A stretch of 64,000 nt of DNA from Tritrichomonas musculus. Its lineage: Eukaryota > Parabasalia > Tritrichomonadida > Tritrichomonadidae. Shown here piece by piece: positions 18,755-27,324 of the stretch. Position 1 is the first letter of the stretch, and the number at the start of each line of letters is the position of its first letter. The translations under genes and the position numbers were made by a program. The notes beneath the pieces were generated by a model, which worked only from the letters and a program-made list of their open reading frames with translations, made no database searches and was not told where the DNA came from. The stretch spans positions 3,906,001 through 3,970,000 of the forward strand of contig JAPFFF010000003.1 of the NCBI GenBank assembly GCA_039105265.1. Direction: 5' to 3'.

Positions 18755-20992
18755 TTAAGGCTCATTTCCATTTGCGTATATTTCACTAATGAGAGCATCT
18801 AGTGTATATTGTTGTAGTAATTCCGTGCCCAGTTCTTCAAAATTCAACTCAGGGACGGTGTCAAGCATTGATTCCCATTGCAAATCAGAGACGTATTCTT
18901 CATTAATTCTTTCATCAAGAACGTAATGAATTGTTTCTTTTTCTTCGGATTCAGTTAGAGGGTAATTAAATTCCCCTGTTCTGATCGTATCCATTTCATT
19001 AGCGCTAACTGGTAATGAATCTTCAACGTTTGCTTGTTCATCAAGAATAGAAAATAGTTTTGTCAGTTCAACTATATTTTTGTCAATTTTTCCATCTTTC
19101 TTTAATGATGATTGTGAAGGGGACATTTCAGCAAGATCTTTTTTTGGAACGTTTATATGGACGCTTCTTTTTACTTTGATTAATTCGGAAAGCATATTTC
19201 TCAAAGCGTTTACATCGCTTAAATTATTATTATCCATAGAAACGTGCGTAAGAGTATAATTGTCCATTAAAGTCTTTTGAAGTTCGCGAATTAAATCATT
19301 TCCTGTCGCATTTCCAGAAATATCAATATTCTGGATATGCTTATTTCTGCAGACACCTGCAAGAACAGTTGAAACAGAATCAGCTAAGATATTTACACCA
19401 ATCCCTCGAATTAAGAGTTTGGTAACTGAAACATTTTCTGCAATTGTATCTGCAAATGAATCTATCATTGGATCTCCATTCGAAAAGCATCCACAAAGCG
19501 AAATGGTTTGTAGGCTTGGATTGCTGTTCATAAATGATAAAAAGCCAGAGCCAACTGGATTTTGGTCAAAATAAAACTGGTTTATAAAGTTTAATTCATA
19601 GGATCTTAAAAATGCATCAAATTTATTCCATTGCTTTGGCGTCATGTTTGCTTTTGAGATGTTGAGCGTTAATGTAGGCATTTGAGAATTTGTACTATTT
19701 GGATTAGTAAAATTAACATTAGATGTTACGACTGTTGATCGACGTGATATGAATTTGAAAACGCTAATAATGGAGTTGCCTGACCATTTGACGCCATCAA
19801 GATTAAGAGTTGTAATTTTCGGTGGAAAATTTAATTCATCTGTAATTGAAGTAGAGCAAATATTATTAGAAAGACTGATTTCTTTTGCCATTGAGTCTGG
19901 ATTTTGAGCAAAAATAGAAAGAACAGATGAAACATCTAGTTCACAATCATTGAAGCAAAATGATTTAATCTTTTTCAAAGAGTGAACAATACTGCTGATA
20001 TTTAAATAACGTGATCCTGTTAATGAGATTGATGTAAGTGATTGAAATCCTTTAACTGTTGATAGCATTGGTAATAATACTTGAAATCCATCTTGAGTCA
20101 AACCTTTAAATAGTCCTATTTGGCTAAATGGATGTGCTTCAAGAATTATAGCTAGTTGGACAACAAAAGTTGAATCAAATGAGCCATTGTAAAGGCTTAT
20201 TCTTGATATGTGACTAAATTTATTATGTGATATCCCTTCCACAAATTCTTTAAAAAGGGCAGGATTATATGGATCTTGTATTTCAAGTGATGTAACTGTC
20301 CTATTATGAGCAACAAATTTGCTTAAAAAAGGCCAGTAAGTGTGCTGAGGAAACAAAGGTACAATTATTCGTTGTACTTTGGGTGTAAAGCAAATTGAAT
20401 CTAAAACGCAATCAGTATATTGAAAATGCGTTTTGAATATATTTAAATCAAGTGTTTGCGAAATTCCAGGGCGGCTCAATACTTTATTTGCAAAGCTAGC
20501 AAATTCTTTATACATATTTTCGTTTAATTGCTTATCTGTTGCATAAACTCTAAATTTGAAGCGGTCAAGAATTGCATCCTTTTTTTTCTTAATAGTATCA
20601 AGAATTGATTTAGGGATTGCAAGTTTTGGAAGTTCAAAGTTTGGTAAAATTCGAAAAATTGTTGAAATAACTGTTTTTAAAATATCTTCTAAATTTGGAG
20701 CTTGTATTTGTATAGATTCTTCTTGAAAAACAAAGTTAATTATTTTGTTATTATTAATATTTTTTAATGAAATCTCTTTTAACAAGTCCCATCTGTATTG
20801 TCTAGATAATGTGTATCGTTTTACAATTGGTTTTTTTGTAAATAAAAAAAAATTAAATAATGTTACTATCATAACTCTTTCTTCAGCTTTTTGATTTTTA
20901 ATTTTCTCTACTGTTTGAACGCCAAGTATTTCACTAGAATCTATATTCGCACTTTCTTTAATTTGATTAAGCAAATTGATGTTTTTTTGCAT
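18755..20992 (-). CDS. CARMIL-like leucine-rich-repeat protein, 745 aa
   Basis: Probably an actin-regulatory LRR protein. An N-terminal segment (about residues 1-130) has the alternating beta pattern of the PH-like domain at the start of CARMIL/LRRC16 proteins. It is followed by irregular leucine-rich repeats from about 200 to 620 (for example LTSISLTGSRYLNISSIVHSLKKI, shown only in part here as TSISLTGSRYLNIS; and NIDISGNATGNDLIREL; THVSMDNNNLSDVNAL). An acidic tail (about 660-745) follows. CARMILs bind and modulate capping protein; a capping-protein-binding motif was not identified, so that role is inferred. Start chosen at the ATG at 20992, because the nine upstream codons begin with TTG. 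A good initiator (TCATTC) lies 17 nt upstream. Trichomonads have large LRR families, so a general LRR protein is the alternative. Confidence 0.8.
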   Translation of the reverse strand: MQKNINLLNQIKESANIDSSEILGVQTVEKIKNQKAEERVMIVTLFNFFLFTKKPIVKRYTLSRQYRWDLLKEISLKNINNNKIINFVFQEESIQIQAPNLEDILKTVISTIFRILPNFELPKLAIPKSILDTIKKKKDAILDRFKFRVYATDKQLNENMYKEFASFANKVLSRPGISQTLDLNIFKTHFQYTDCVLDSICFTPKVQRIIVPLFPQHTYWPFLSKFVAHNRTVTSLEIQDPYNPALFKEFVEGISHNKFSHISRISLYNGSFDSTFVVQLAIILEAHPFSQIGLFKGLTQDGFQVLLPMLSTVKGFQSLTSISLTGSRYLNISSIVHSLKKIKSFCFNDCELDVSSVLSIFAQNPDSMAKEISLSNNICSTSITDELNFPPKITTLNLDGVKWSGNSIISVFKFISRRSTVVTSNVNFTNPNSTNSQMPTLTLNISKANMTPKQWNKFDAFLRSYELNFINQFYFDQNPVGSGFLSFMNSNPSLQTISLCGCFSNGDPMIDSFADTIAENVSVTKLLIRGIGVNILADSVSTVLAGVCRNKHIQNIDISGNATGNDLIRELQKTLMDNYTLTHVSMDNNNLSDVNALRNMLSELIKVKRSVHINVPKKDLAEMSPSQSSLKKDGKIDKNIVELTKLFSILDEQANVEDSLPVSANEMDTIRTGEFNYPLTESEEKETIHYVLDERINEEYVSDLQWESMLDTVPELNFEELGTELLQQYTLDALISEIYANGNEP

Positions 20993-21006
20993 CAAATTAA
21001 AGAAAG

Positions 21007-21011
21007 AATGA
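21007..21011 (-). promoter_or_regulatory. initiator (Inr) of the LRR gene
   Basis: TCATT on the minus strand, matching the trichomonad initiator TCA(+1)YW, with the +1 A 17 nt upstream of the ATG at 20992. A GTGCGGCCGCAA motif (around 21070), strikingly GC-rich for this DNA, lies about 60 bases further upstream. Confidence 0.6.
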
Positions 21012-21327
21012 AGGATCAAATTCTATTCAATTTTTTATTAAAAAATCAGTAAGCAGTAGTGAAAATTTGTGCGGCCGCAATTTTTCTTAAGAAAACACAA
21101 TTTTTCTGTAAATATAAAATTTTAAGAAACTCATTTCTTATATTTGTGTGTGTAGACGATCAAAACTCGTTAAATTTTTTAAAATTTTTATTTATGAATT
21201 ATTTTTTTTATTTTATTTTTATTTATATAATAATATAAAAAAGCATTTATTTAATAAAAGTTGGCCAAATAAAGATTTCTAATTTTTCAATAGTTATAAA
21301 TATTGAAAGTAATTTAAAAGCAATCAT

Positions 21328-21446
21328 TATCTTGTTATAAAGCTCCGAATTTATATTAAATAAATAAATATATAATAGTATCAAATTATATTACACTTAT
21401 ATTTATATTGGGAATGAACTTCTAATCAGCAGTCTTTTAAAAAAAG
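21328..21446. repeat. direct repeat, copy 1 (about 118 bp)
   Basis: Starts TATCTTGTTATAAAGCTC and ends near AATCAGCAGTCTTTTAAAAA. It recurs at 21533-21650 with a few substitutions. The stretch 21020-21740 has no gene otherwise. Confidence 0.8.
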
Positions 21447-21532
21447 TTCTGAGAACTTTCTTTTATTCATCTTAAAAATTTATGCAATTCAAAATTTTTG
21501 AAAATGAAAAAAAGATGAATAAGAATTTTCAA

Positions 21533-21650
21533 TATCTTGTTATAGAACTCAGAATTTATATTAAATAAATAAATATATAATAGTATCAAATTATATTATA
21601 TTTATATTTATATTAGGAATGAACTTTTAATCAGCAGTTTTTTTAAAAAA
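21533..21650. repeat. direct repeat, copy 2 (about 118 bp)
   Basis: Second copy of the block at 21328, about 90 bases downstream of the end of the first and just upstream of the DUF3447 fragment. Over 90% identical by eye. Confidence 0.8.
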
Positions 21651-21739
21651 TGCATACAAACCATTTTGTCACTTTTTTTACAGTATAAATTAAAAATGAG
21701 TGAATTCTTGAAAAAAAAAACTCAGATATCATAATATAT

Positions 21740-22085
21740 TTGCATTCTCGAGAACTTATCGAATCTTCTTTAATGGAATGCTTGAAAAATTCAGATGATC
21801 TTGAAGAAAATTATGAAAATTTAATTCGCATTTTTAATGATTACAAAAATTTTGAAAATTCGCAAGATTTAAAAGATGTTTTAAATATAATTATTTTTTC
21901 AAATAATTATCCTAGAAGTTTACCCTTTTTTTCAAAGATTGAAAAAAATATATTATTGAGCCAAAAATCATGAAATTCTAGTCAAATATTGAAAATTCCA
22001 TGTTTTTAGGACCAACAAACGAATTCTTTTATTTGCACTCAACGAAAAAATTGTTCCTCTTGACCGAAAGATATTGAATTTTTTT
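21740..22085 (+). pseudogene. decayed N-terminal fragment of a DUF3447-type gene
   Basis: A 77-codon open stretch (21740-21973) resembles the N-terminal part of the DUF3447 gene at 18324: an acidic helix, ENYENLIRIFNDYKNF, then FSNNYPRSLPFFSKIEKNIL, against HISNHHHRTPNFFNKIEHIL there. It opens with TTG rather than ATG. After the stop at 21971, the family block TNKRILLFALNEKIVPLD reads on in another frame (about 22010-22070) before homology fades. No DUF3447 core or ankyrin units follow. A broken, untranslated relic of the family whose better copy lies 3.4 kb away. Confidence 0.7.
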
Positions 22086-22758
22086 TTCATAAATACATTT
22101 TTTATTTTCAAATATTTCAATAATTTTATTCAAAATTTAAAAAAACGATCATTTCTCATTTAAAAATAAAATTATTGGCTGAATGTAGAAGTATTGAATT
22201 TTCGTGCCTGCTTTTTGAAAGTGGGTGTGCAAATATCATCAGAAAAAAAATTGAATAAGGACGACCAAAAGCGACCAAATAAATACACAAAACCAAAATT
22301 GAATTAAAAACGATACAATGATTCAAAAAGTAGAAACGATAAGCATTTTTATTATTGTGGCGCCTTTTTTAACAAGAACTCTGGGACTTAGATTTTGAAC
22401 TTCTTCTGCAGGGATGTTCTCAGTCTATATCTTGGAGGTTTAGCTTGTGAATTCCTACTGCAGGGGGATTTACCAGCTAAATTTCTGAGATTTAGAAATG
22501 TTGAACATTTTTTTGCGAGGAAGCTCATGTTTTAAGCTTCTGGAACGTAAATTATGAGATCTTCTGCAGAGATTTCACCATTTAAGCTTCAGATTGACAA
22601 TTTCAATTTCATCATCGGGATTAAAGTTTTACGGAATACAGCTTAGAGATGGAAAATAATAGTGTATTTATAAAATAATCTAATTAACTCTTAATTAATA
22701 TAATATTTGAATATATAAATAAATAACGGAAGAGAATCTAGTACCCATACATATTTTC
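22086..22758. other. non-coding, with CTGCAG-rich motif cluster
   Basis: No gene. Around 22340-22600 the base composition becomes less AT-rich. A CTTCTGCAGGGA-like motif appears several times (about 22403, 22462 as CTACTGCAGGGG, 22561 as CTTCTGCAGAGA), and a GGCGCC lies near 22360. The same motif and a GGCGCC occur in the arms of the long-TIR element at 54.3 and 57.3 kb, so this may be a diverged relative or fragment of it. Confidence 0.4.
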
Positions 22759-23991
22759 TTATTTTATTTTTTTTATTTTAACTTTTTTAAAAACAAATAT
22801 GATTTCATAAACTGCAAGAACAACAGAAGAAAAGTAGATTGAGTATATAATTGAAGATTTGATTGCATTAACAAATTCTAAAACATAATCCATTGATAAT
22901 ATATAAGGATGCGGGGCTATAAACAGTTTTCTCTTTGGTATATTTCGTGCATTAAATTTGCTGATACATTCAAAACAGTTGTTATTTTGAGTAAATAAAC
23001 TTTTTCCTATTTCAGTTTCAAAGTTATTTGAAAAAATGCAGCCAGTTAGAGATGAAGATGCAACTCTGGGAACGTGAATGGATGATATTACATTTTTTTT
23101 GGAGCATTTGTAAAAATAGCAAAAAGAAATTGAGAAATTAGATTGAGAAAAATGCGACATATCATCGATATAAATTGAAGTTGATGTTTCTTTTGCCTTC
23201 AGTTTTGAAAAGATGCTGCTGTCTATTTTGCAAATTAATCCAAGGTAGTGGCTATATAAGCAAATACCGCCAATACCATTCAATGACGCACAAAAAGAAA
23301 AAACAGAATTTGAAATGGATGAAAAACTGCCTACTAGATAAAGTGTGCTTGAATGGCTATCTGAAGTGCAATAAGAGCAATTGAGATCATTGAAATTAAG
23401 ACGGCCGGATTCTACATAATTTATTGCGCCTCCATTCACAGAAGAACTACAAAATGAAAAAGATGAAGAATTTGTGCATAAGTCGCCATATTTGCCAGAG
23501 AAACTTCCACCATTAATTGCCGAGCATCTATAAGCATTAGTGCAAGTAACATTTATATCAGAAAACACGCAGAATGCGCCACCAAAATCAGCAAAGCAGT
23601 AATAAAAATAAGAATTCACTATTGTCGTTGGGCAAATTGAAAAAAGAGCTCCACCTGAGCTGCCACGGCTTCGGCAATTCTTGAAAGAGCATGTATCAAT
23701 TTTTAACTGCCCAATTGAAAAATATTCATGGTAATGATTATATTTTTCGTTTTTTAATAAATAATGTTCATAAGAAGAGAATGAAATTGTTGGATTCAAA
23801 AAATTATTGAAATTGCATTTTGTTATTCGGGCAATGAGTAATTTGGTATTAATGTCTACCAAAGGACTACAAAAATTTGAAAAAGTAGATTCTGACAAAG
23901 AAAAAAATTGGGTTTGAGTAAATGATGTGTATTTTATCATCGGCAGAAACAAAGAAAATGTTAAATGAATTGAAACCAATGAGATATTCAT
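22759..23991 (-). CDS. Pmp-like beta-helix surface protein, 410 aa
   Basis: Likely a type I surface protein of the trichomonad Pmp-like (polymorphic-membrane-protein-like) family. An N-terminal hydrophobic stretch (about 1-20) can act as a signal sequence. The ectodomain (about 30-370) is rich in S, C, F and N and carries GGA-type repeats (GGALFSI about 113, GGAFCVF about 137, GGSFSGK about 161, GGAINYV about 187) typical of right-handed beta-helices. A C-terminal membrane segment (about 377-400) is followed by a short basic tail (KKVKIKKIK). This fits the pattern of short cytoplasmic tails in this family. It starts at an ATG, preceded at 24002 by a four-codon upstream ATG frame. It is divergent from the small secreted-protein gene, 90 bases away. 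Ligand unknown; adhesion is a guess. Confidence 0.75.
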   Translation of the reverse strand: MNISLVSIHLTFSLFLPMIKYTSFTQTQFFSLSESTFSNFCSPLVDINTKLLIARITKCNFNNFLNPTISFSSYEHYLLKNEKYNHYHEYFSIGQLKIDTCSFKNCRSRGSSGGALFSICPTTIVNSYFYYCFADFGGAFCVFSDINVTCTNAYRCSAINGGSFSGKYGDLCTNSSSFSFCSSSVNGGAINYVESGRLNFNDLNCSYCTSDSHSSTLYLVGSFSSISNSVFSFCASLNGIGGICLYSHYLGLICKIDSSIFSKLKAKETSTSIYIDDMSHFSQSNFSISFCYFYKCSKKNVISSIHVPRVASSSLTGCIFSNNFETEIGKSLFTQNNNCFECISKFNARNIPKRKLFIAPHPYILSMDYVLEFVNAIKSSIIYSIYFSSVVLAVYEIIFVFKKVKIKKIK

Positions 23992-24034
23992 TCGATATCC
24001 ATTTTTTGATTCTTGAATGTCTTCATATCACATT

Positions 24035-24039
24035 TCATT
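24035..24039 (+). promoter_or_regulatory. candidate initiator of the small cysteine-rich gene
   Basis: TCATT fits TCA(+1)YW. The +1 A would lie 45 nt upstream of the ATG at 24082, long for this window, so the assignment is tentative. Confidence 0.35.
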
Positions 24040-24081
24040 TTTTTGAAAGATTTTTAAAAATTTCTGGCACTTTTTTATTCG

Positions 24082-24354
24082 ATGTTTTTATTTCCTTTTT
24101 TATGTGCTATTTCTTTTGCAAAAAAAAAAACAAAATGTTCAAAAAGATGCCCTTCATTATTCTATAAAAATTCAACTTTGATAAATAAATGTAATGATAA
24201 GTGCAAACAGATCAATGATTCAAAAAAAAAGAATAAAGAAATTCTTCAAGAAATATGCGATGAATGTACCGATTACTGTCATGTATTATTCCGGTATTCA
24301 AATGATGGCTATGGGAAATGCAAGAAAAAATGCAATTTGGTTTTATCATTATAA
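24082..24354 (+). CDS. small secreted cysteine-rich protein, 90 aa
   Basis: Begins with a short classic signal peptide (MFLFPFLCAISFA), then a mature lysine-rich part of about 77 residues. This holds nine cysteines spaced as CxxxC (KCSKRC), CxxxC (KCNDKC), CxxCxxxC (CDECTDYC) and CxxxC (KCKKKC). Regular CxxxC pairs suggest disulfide-linked helical hairpins. I do not recognise the family; an extracellular effector, inhibitor or structural peptide are all open. It is divergent from the Pmp-like gene, with the two ATGs 90 bases apart. It ends with TAAT rather than TAAA. The alternative is a chance frame, but signal peptide plus ordered cysteines makes that less likely. Confidence 0.55.
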   Translation: MFLFPFLCAISFAKKKTKCSKRCPSLFYKNSTLINKCNDKCKQINDSKKKNKEILQEICDECTDYCHVLFRYSNDGYGKCKKKCNLVLSL

Positions 24355-24692
24355 TTTTTTAACATATACCAATACATTTTGCGTATTTATTATATTGTAG
24401 CATTACATGATGTATTAGATATGTCCAATCACGACGTTTTTTAATTTTACAATCAATTTCGTACTGGTTTAAAAAATAATAATAATGTCTATGCAATTGA
24501 AAAAAATTACGTTTTTAACATTGTATCTTTTTGATTTATATTTTTGACAGATGTTCTATAAATTAAAATATACTATTTAATATTTTGCTTTTTTCAAGCT
24601 ACTTAATTTGAATATTAATAATGTAATGCGGCAATATAATATGCTATTTCTTTAATTTTTCAATAAATATACTAAGAATCGAAAAATTCGCA
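24355..24692. other. intergenic, AT-rich
   Basis: No gene seen. Convergent or regulatory signals not recognised. Confidence 0.4.
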
Positions 24693-24714
24693 TTATTTAG
24701 CTGAGGCTAAATAA
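24693..24714 (+). promoter_or_regulatory. perfect inverted repeat upstream of RRM gene initiator
   Basis: Arms TTATTTAGC and GCTAAATAA are perfectly complementary around the 4-base centre TGAG. The repeat ends 11 bases before the initiator TCA of the next gene, a position that suits a protein-binding promoter site. Confidence 0.4.
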
Positions 24715-24725
24715 GTGTTGAAATC

Positions 24726-24730
24726 TCATA
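24726..24730 (+). promoter_or_regulatory. initiator (Inr) of the RRM-like gene
   Basis: TCATA, a full match to TCA(+1)YW, with a 5' leader of only 6 nt before the ATG at 24734. Very short leaders are usual in trichomonads. Confidence 0.75.
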
Positions 24731-24733
24731 TTA

Positions 24734-25705
24734 ATGACTGAAAGCAATCTAAATCAACCAATCTCCAAAGTTCAAAATAAAAAAGACAAAAATATGAATC
24801 CACCACAGGAATTGGATCCTTCTAGATATGTTGTCCTTCATTCAGTTCTCGAAATGACAGATCCAGCTCATAATATTAAGGCTTCTGCGGCACCGATTGC
24901 CCAAAAAGATGTTCAAGGCTACTTAATTGCTTTAACTTTTGATATTGTGGATTATTCTTCGTATGAACTTTATTCCTACGTTGAAGAAACATTAAAAACA
25001 GAAGTTGAAGATTTATCTATTTTTCGAAGCCCAATCACAAATAAACCAACAGGCCTTGTTGTTGTTCAACTTGTTGAAGATGTCAATACCAGCCGTCTGA
25101 AAAAATTAACAGAGCAAACTTTTAAAGGTCGTCCAGTTCAGGTTCGACTTTTTTCAAATGAACTTAAATTTGCTCAATTCCTCAATAACAATGTTGAAGA
25201 GAAACTACGCCAAGTTTATCTTCCATTAAAGCAAGCAACACCTATAGTTTTCGTTCAGAATTTTGTTGGAAATGATGATGATTTAACAAATCTATTTGGG
25301 AAATGTGGTAAAATTAATCTTATTCGAATGTCTCACATAAAAAAATGCATTTTTTATACAATTTATTATGATAAAGAAGTTGCAACAAGGCTTGCTTGTA
25401 GGACACTTAATGGATTTGTTGTTGGTAAATGCGAAATGATTGTCACAGCACTTTATCCTCGAGCTAGTGAGAGATGTTTTGGTGTTTCAAATTGCGATGC
25501 ACCTGACGAATTACGTGTTCAGATACAAAATTTCGGAAATATCGAAAAAATGAAGCAAAGTAAAGACGGTACCTTTTACTTTTTGATGGAAACTTTAAAT
25601 TCATCAAGATATGCTTGCACATTAATCAATTCAAGAAAGATTGGTACTCATAGAGTTTTTACTTTCTTTGTCGAATATGAGCAATTTGACAAAAGAATAA
25701 AGTAA
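24734..25705 (+). CDS. RRM-like RNA-binding protein, 323 aa
   Basis: Probably an RNA-binding protein with up to three RRM-like folds. The clearest spans about 168-242: IVFVQNFVG as RNP2-like strand 1, then DDLTNLFGKCGKINLIRM, CIFYTIYYDKEVATRL as an RNP1-like strand, and LACRTLNGFVV. Segments at about 60-140 (YLIALTF, then a helix, then GLVVVQL, then GRPVQVRLF) and about 255-320 look like diverged copies, giving a PABP-like layout. Canonical RNP1 aromatics are only partly kept. The first 30 residues are polar and disordered. The start is supported by the consensus initiator 6 nt upstream, and the stop is read as TAAA. Target RNA and compartment unknown. Confidence 0.7.
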   Translation: MTESNLNQPISKVQNKKDKNMNPPQELDPSRYVVLHSVLEMTDPAHNIKASAAPIAQKDVQGYLIALTFDIVDYSSYELYSYVEETLKTEVEDLSIFRSPITNKPTGLVVVQLVEDVNTSRLKKLTEQTFKGRPVQVRLFSNELKFAQFLNNNVEEKLRQVYLPLKQATPIVFVQNFVGNDDDLTNLFGKCGKINLIRMSHIKKCIFYTIYYDKEVATRLACRTLNGFVVGKCEMIVTALYPRASERCFGVSNCDAPDELRVQIQNFGNIEKMKQSKDGTFYFLMETLNSSRYACTLINSRKIGTHRVFTFFVEYEQFDKRIK

Positions 25706-25895
25706 AATGTCATGTTTTTATATTTGTATAAAATAAATTAGATTTGTCACTCAACTTAGCCCTACTTTCAAATATTTATTGAATAAGCTAACTGCTTTAA
25801 GCTATTATTTAATTAGTATCGCCTCAAAAATGAAAAATAGAAAACTACAAAAGAAACAGATATGACAATTTAAATAATTTAAATAATATGAACAT

Positions 25896-26582
25896 TTATA
25901 CATCATTATGGTTGCTTCTTTCTTTTTGATCTGTTAGAGATTGATATTCTTCCATGTATTGCGTAATAGAAATTTGCTTAGATTTAAATCTATTCTGGAG
26001 TTCAAAAATAGCATCTGTGTACTGGCGATCAGATAATTTATCTTCAGGTTCATTTTGATTTTCATTTTGATTCTCATTCTGGTTATTTTTAATATTATCA
26101 TGGACCTTTTTATATATGAAGGCAATTTTATCTTTCTTTTCATCATATTGAGAAATCACTTCATCTGCTTTATTTAAAATCCTTTCTCCTCCTCTACGTT
26201 CAAGAACTTCGTGAACATACGAAGCTTGTTGATTTCCAATTTGTGCAGATTTCAAAGGAGTGAGTTTACGTTTCATTGGTGGCTTAAGATGAGCACCAAG
26301 TTCAGCTGTTGGAGCTGAAGCATAGAGATGTAAGTGTTGAAGCACTTGAAGTATTGTAAAAGTATTTTTCCAAAATGCTAAAATCGATGGTCTAAACTCC
26401 TTTTTATTTTGGAGTACTTTTGGAGCTGAATAAGGGTATTCAGAAGGAAGGATAATTTCATATGTAACTGTTGGGTTTTCTGGAAAAGTTATTTCACATG
26501 TCGTTGAATCAATGCATTTCAGGTAAGGAAAATATGTAATTGCTTTTTCTAATTGGTCTTCAATAATGATTGTATTCCTCAT
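25896..26582 (-). CDS. VPS37-like ESCRT-I subunit candidate (UEV plus Mod(r)-like), 228 aa
   Basis: Likely a component of ESCRT-I in endosomal sorting. The N-terminal part (about 10-85) looks like a UEV/UBC-type fold: ITFPENPTVTYEIILPSEYP followed by YSAPKV, as in E2-like domains, without a catalytic cysteine in the expected context. The C-terminal part (about 130-228) is helical and ends in a Mod(r)-like pattern (ELQNRFKSKQISITQYMEEY). An N-terminal UEV joined to a Mod(r) helix region is the layout of VPS37A. A Q/N/E-rich repeat (NQNENQNENQNE) lies at about 175-187. The start is the ATG at 26582; the 14 codons before it open with GTG. The stop is read as TAAA. The assignment rests on pattern recognition, and an RWD-type protein is the alternative. 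Confidence 0.5.
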   Translation of the reverse strand: MRNTIIIEDQLEKAITYFPYLKCIDSTTCEITFPENPTVTYEIILPSEYPYSAPKVLQNKKEFRPSILAFWKNTFTILQVLQHLHLYASAPTAELGAHLKPPMKRKLTPLKSAQIGNQQASYVHEVLERRGGERILNKADEVISQYDEKKDKIAFIYKKVHDNIKNNQNENQNENQNEPEDKLSDRQYTDAIFELQNRFKSKQISITQYMEEYQSLTDQKERSNHNDV

Positions 26583-26624
26583 TTGTTTCGAATTTGTGAT
26601 GATATTATTGAGATTAACGGTCAC

Positions 26625-27324
26625 AAAATAAACGTTTCTTTTATATAGAAAATATTAAGGTAGTCTCACTATATTTGAACGATTGTTAACTCAGTATCTA
26701 GAAAGTCGATTTAAAATATTTTGATATCAAATTGTTGATTATTCTTAAAAGAATGTATAAATGATATCTAAATGCAATTTTTGGCATCTTTTTCGAAAGT
26801 TGAATATTATCAGCAACTTCATCAAAAATCTATATTTTCTTCTTATATTAGAGATTAATAAAGCATATTTAATGATATAGTAAACTAGTGATTGAAAATA
26901 TCAAATTTATTTATATAAAAAATCGATTTTTTATAAATTATTCGTACGTTAAAATAGAAAAAAATATAGATTTTGGATGAATTAGAGTGAGATGACCTTT
27001 AAGAAAATATGAATTATTCTTGATATTTATTTATTTTTATGAAAAAAGACCCATAATTGGTTTAATTGTGTTATGTTGCATAATTTTGGTAATATGATTA
27101 TTATAATTCTTCAATGTAAATTGTAATTCAACTTGATAATTTGAAAATTATTGTTTTCTATATCATCCTCAATTTGTTGTGAATATGGTTTTTCAAAAAA
27201 TAATGCAAAATATGAAAAAAGAAACATTAGAATCATAATAAAAACTTAATAAAAAAACTAACAATTAATAAAATTAAGTATAGACAATATTTTATTAAAG
27301 ATTATTAACAAAAATAAAAACAAT
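26625..27324. other. intergenic, AT-rich
   Basis: 700 bases without a gene. Nothing beyond A/T runs and an AAAAAATCGATTTTTT palindrome near 26920. Confidence 0.5.

Noticed and set aside
20993-21019. Upstream extension of the LRR gene
   Set aside because: Begins with TTG and would include the initiator in the coding part.
26583-26624. Upstream extension of the VPS37-like gene
   Set aside because: Opens with GTG; the first ATG is at 26582.
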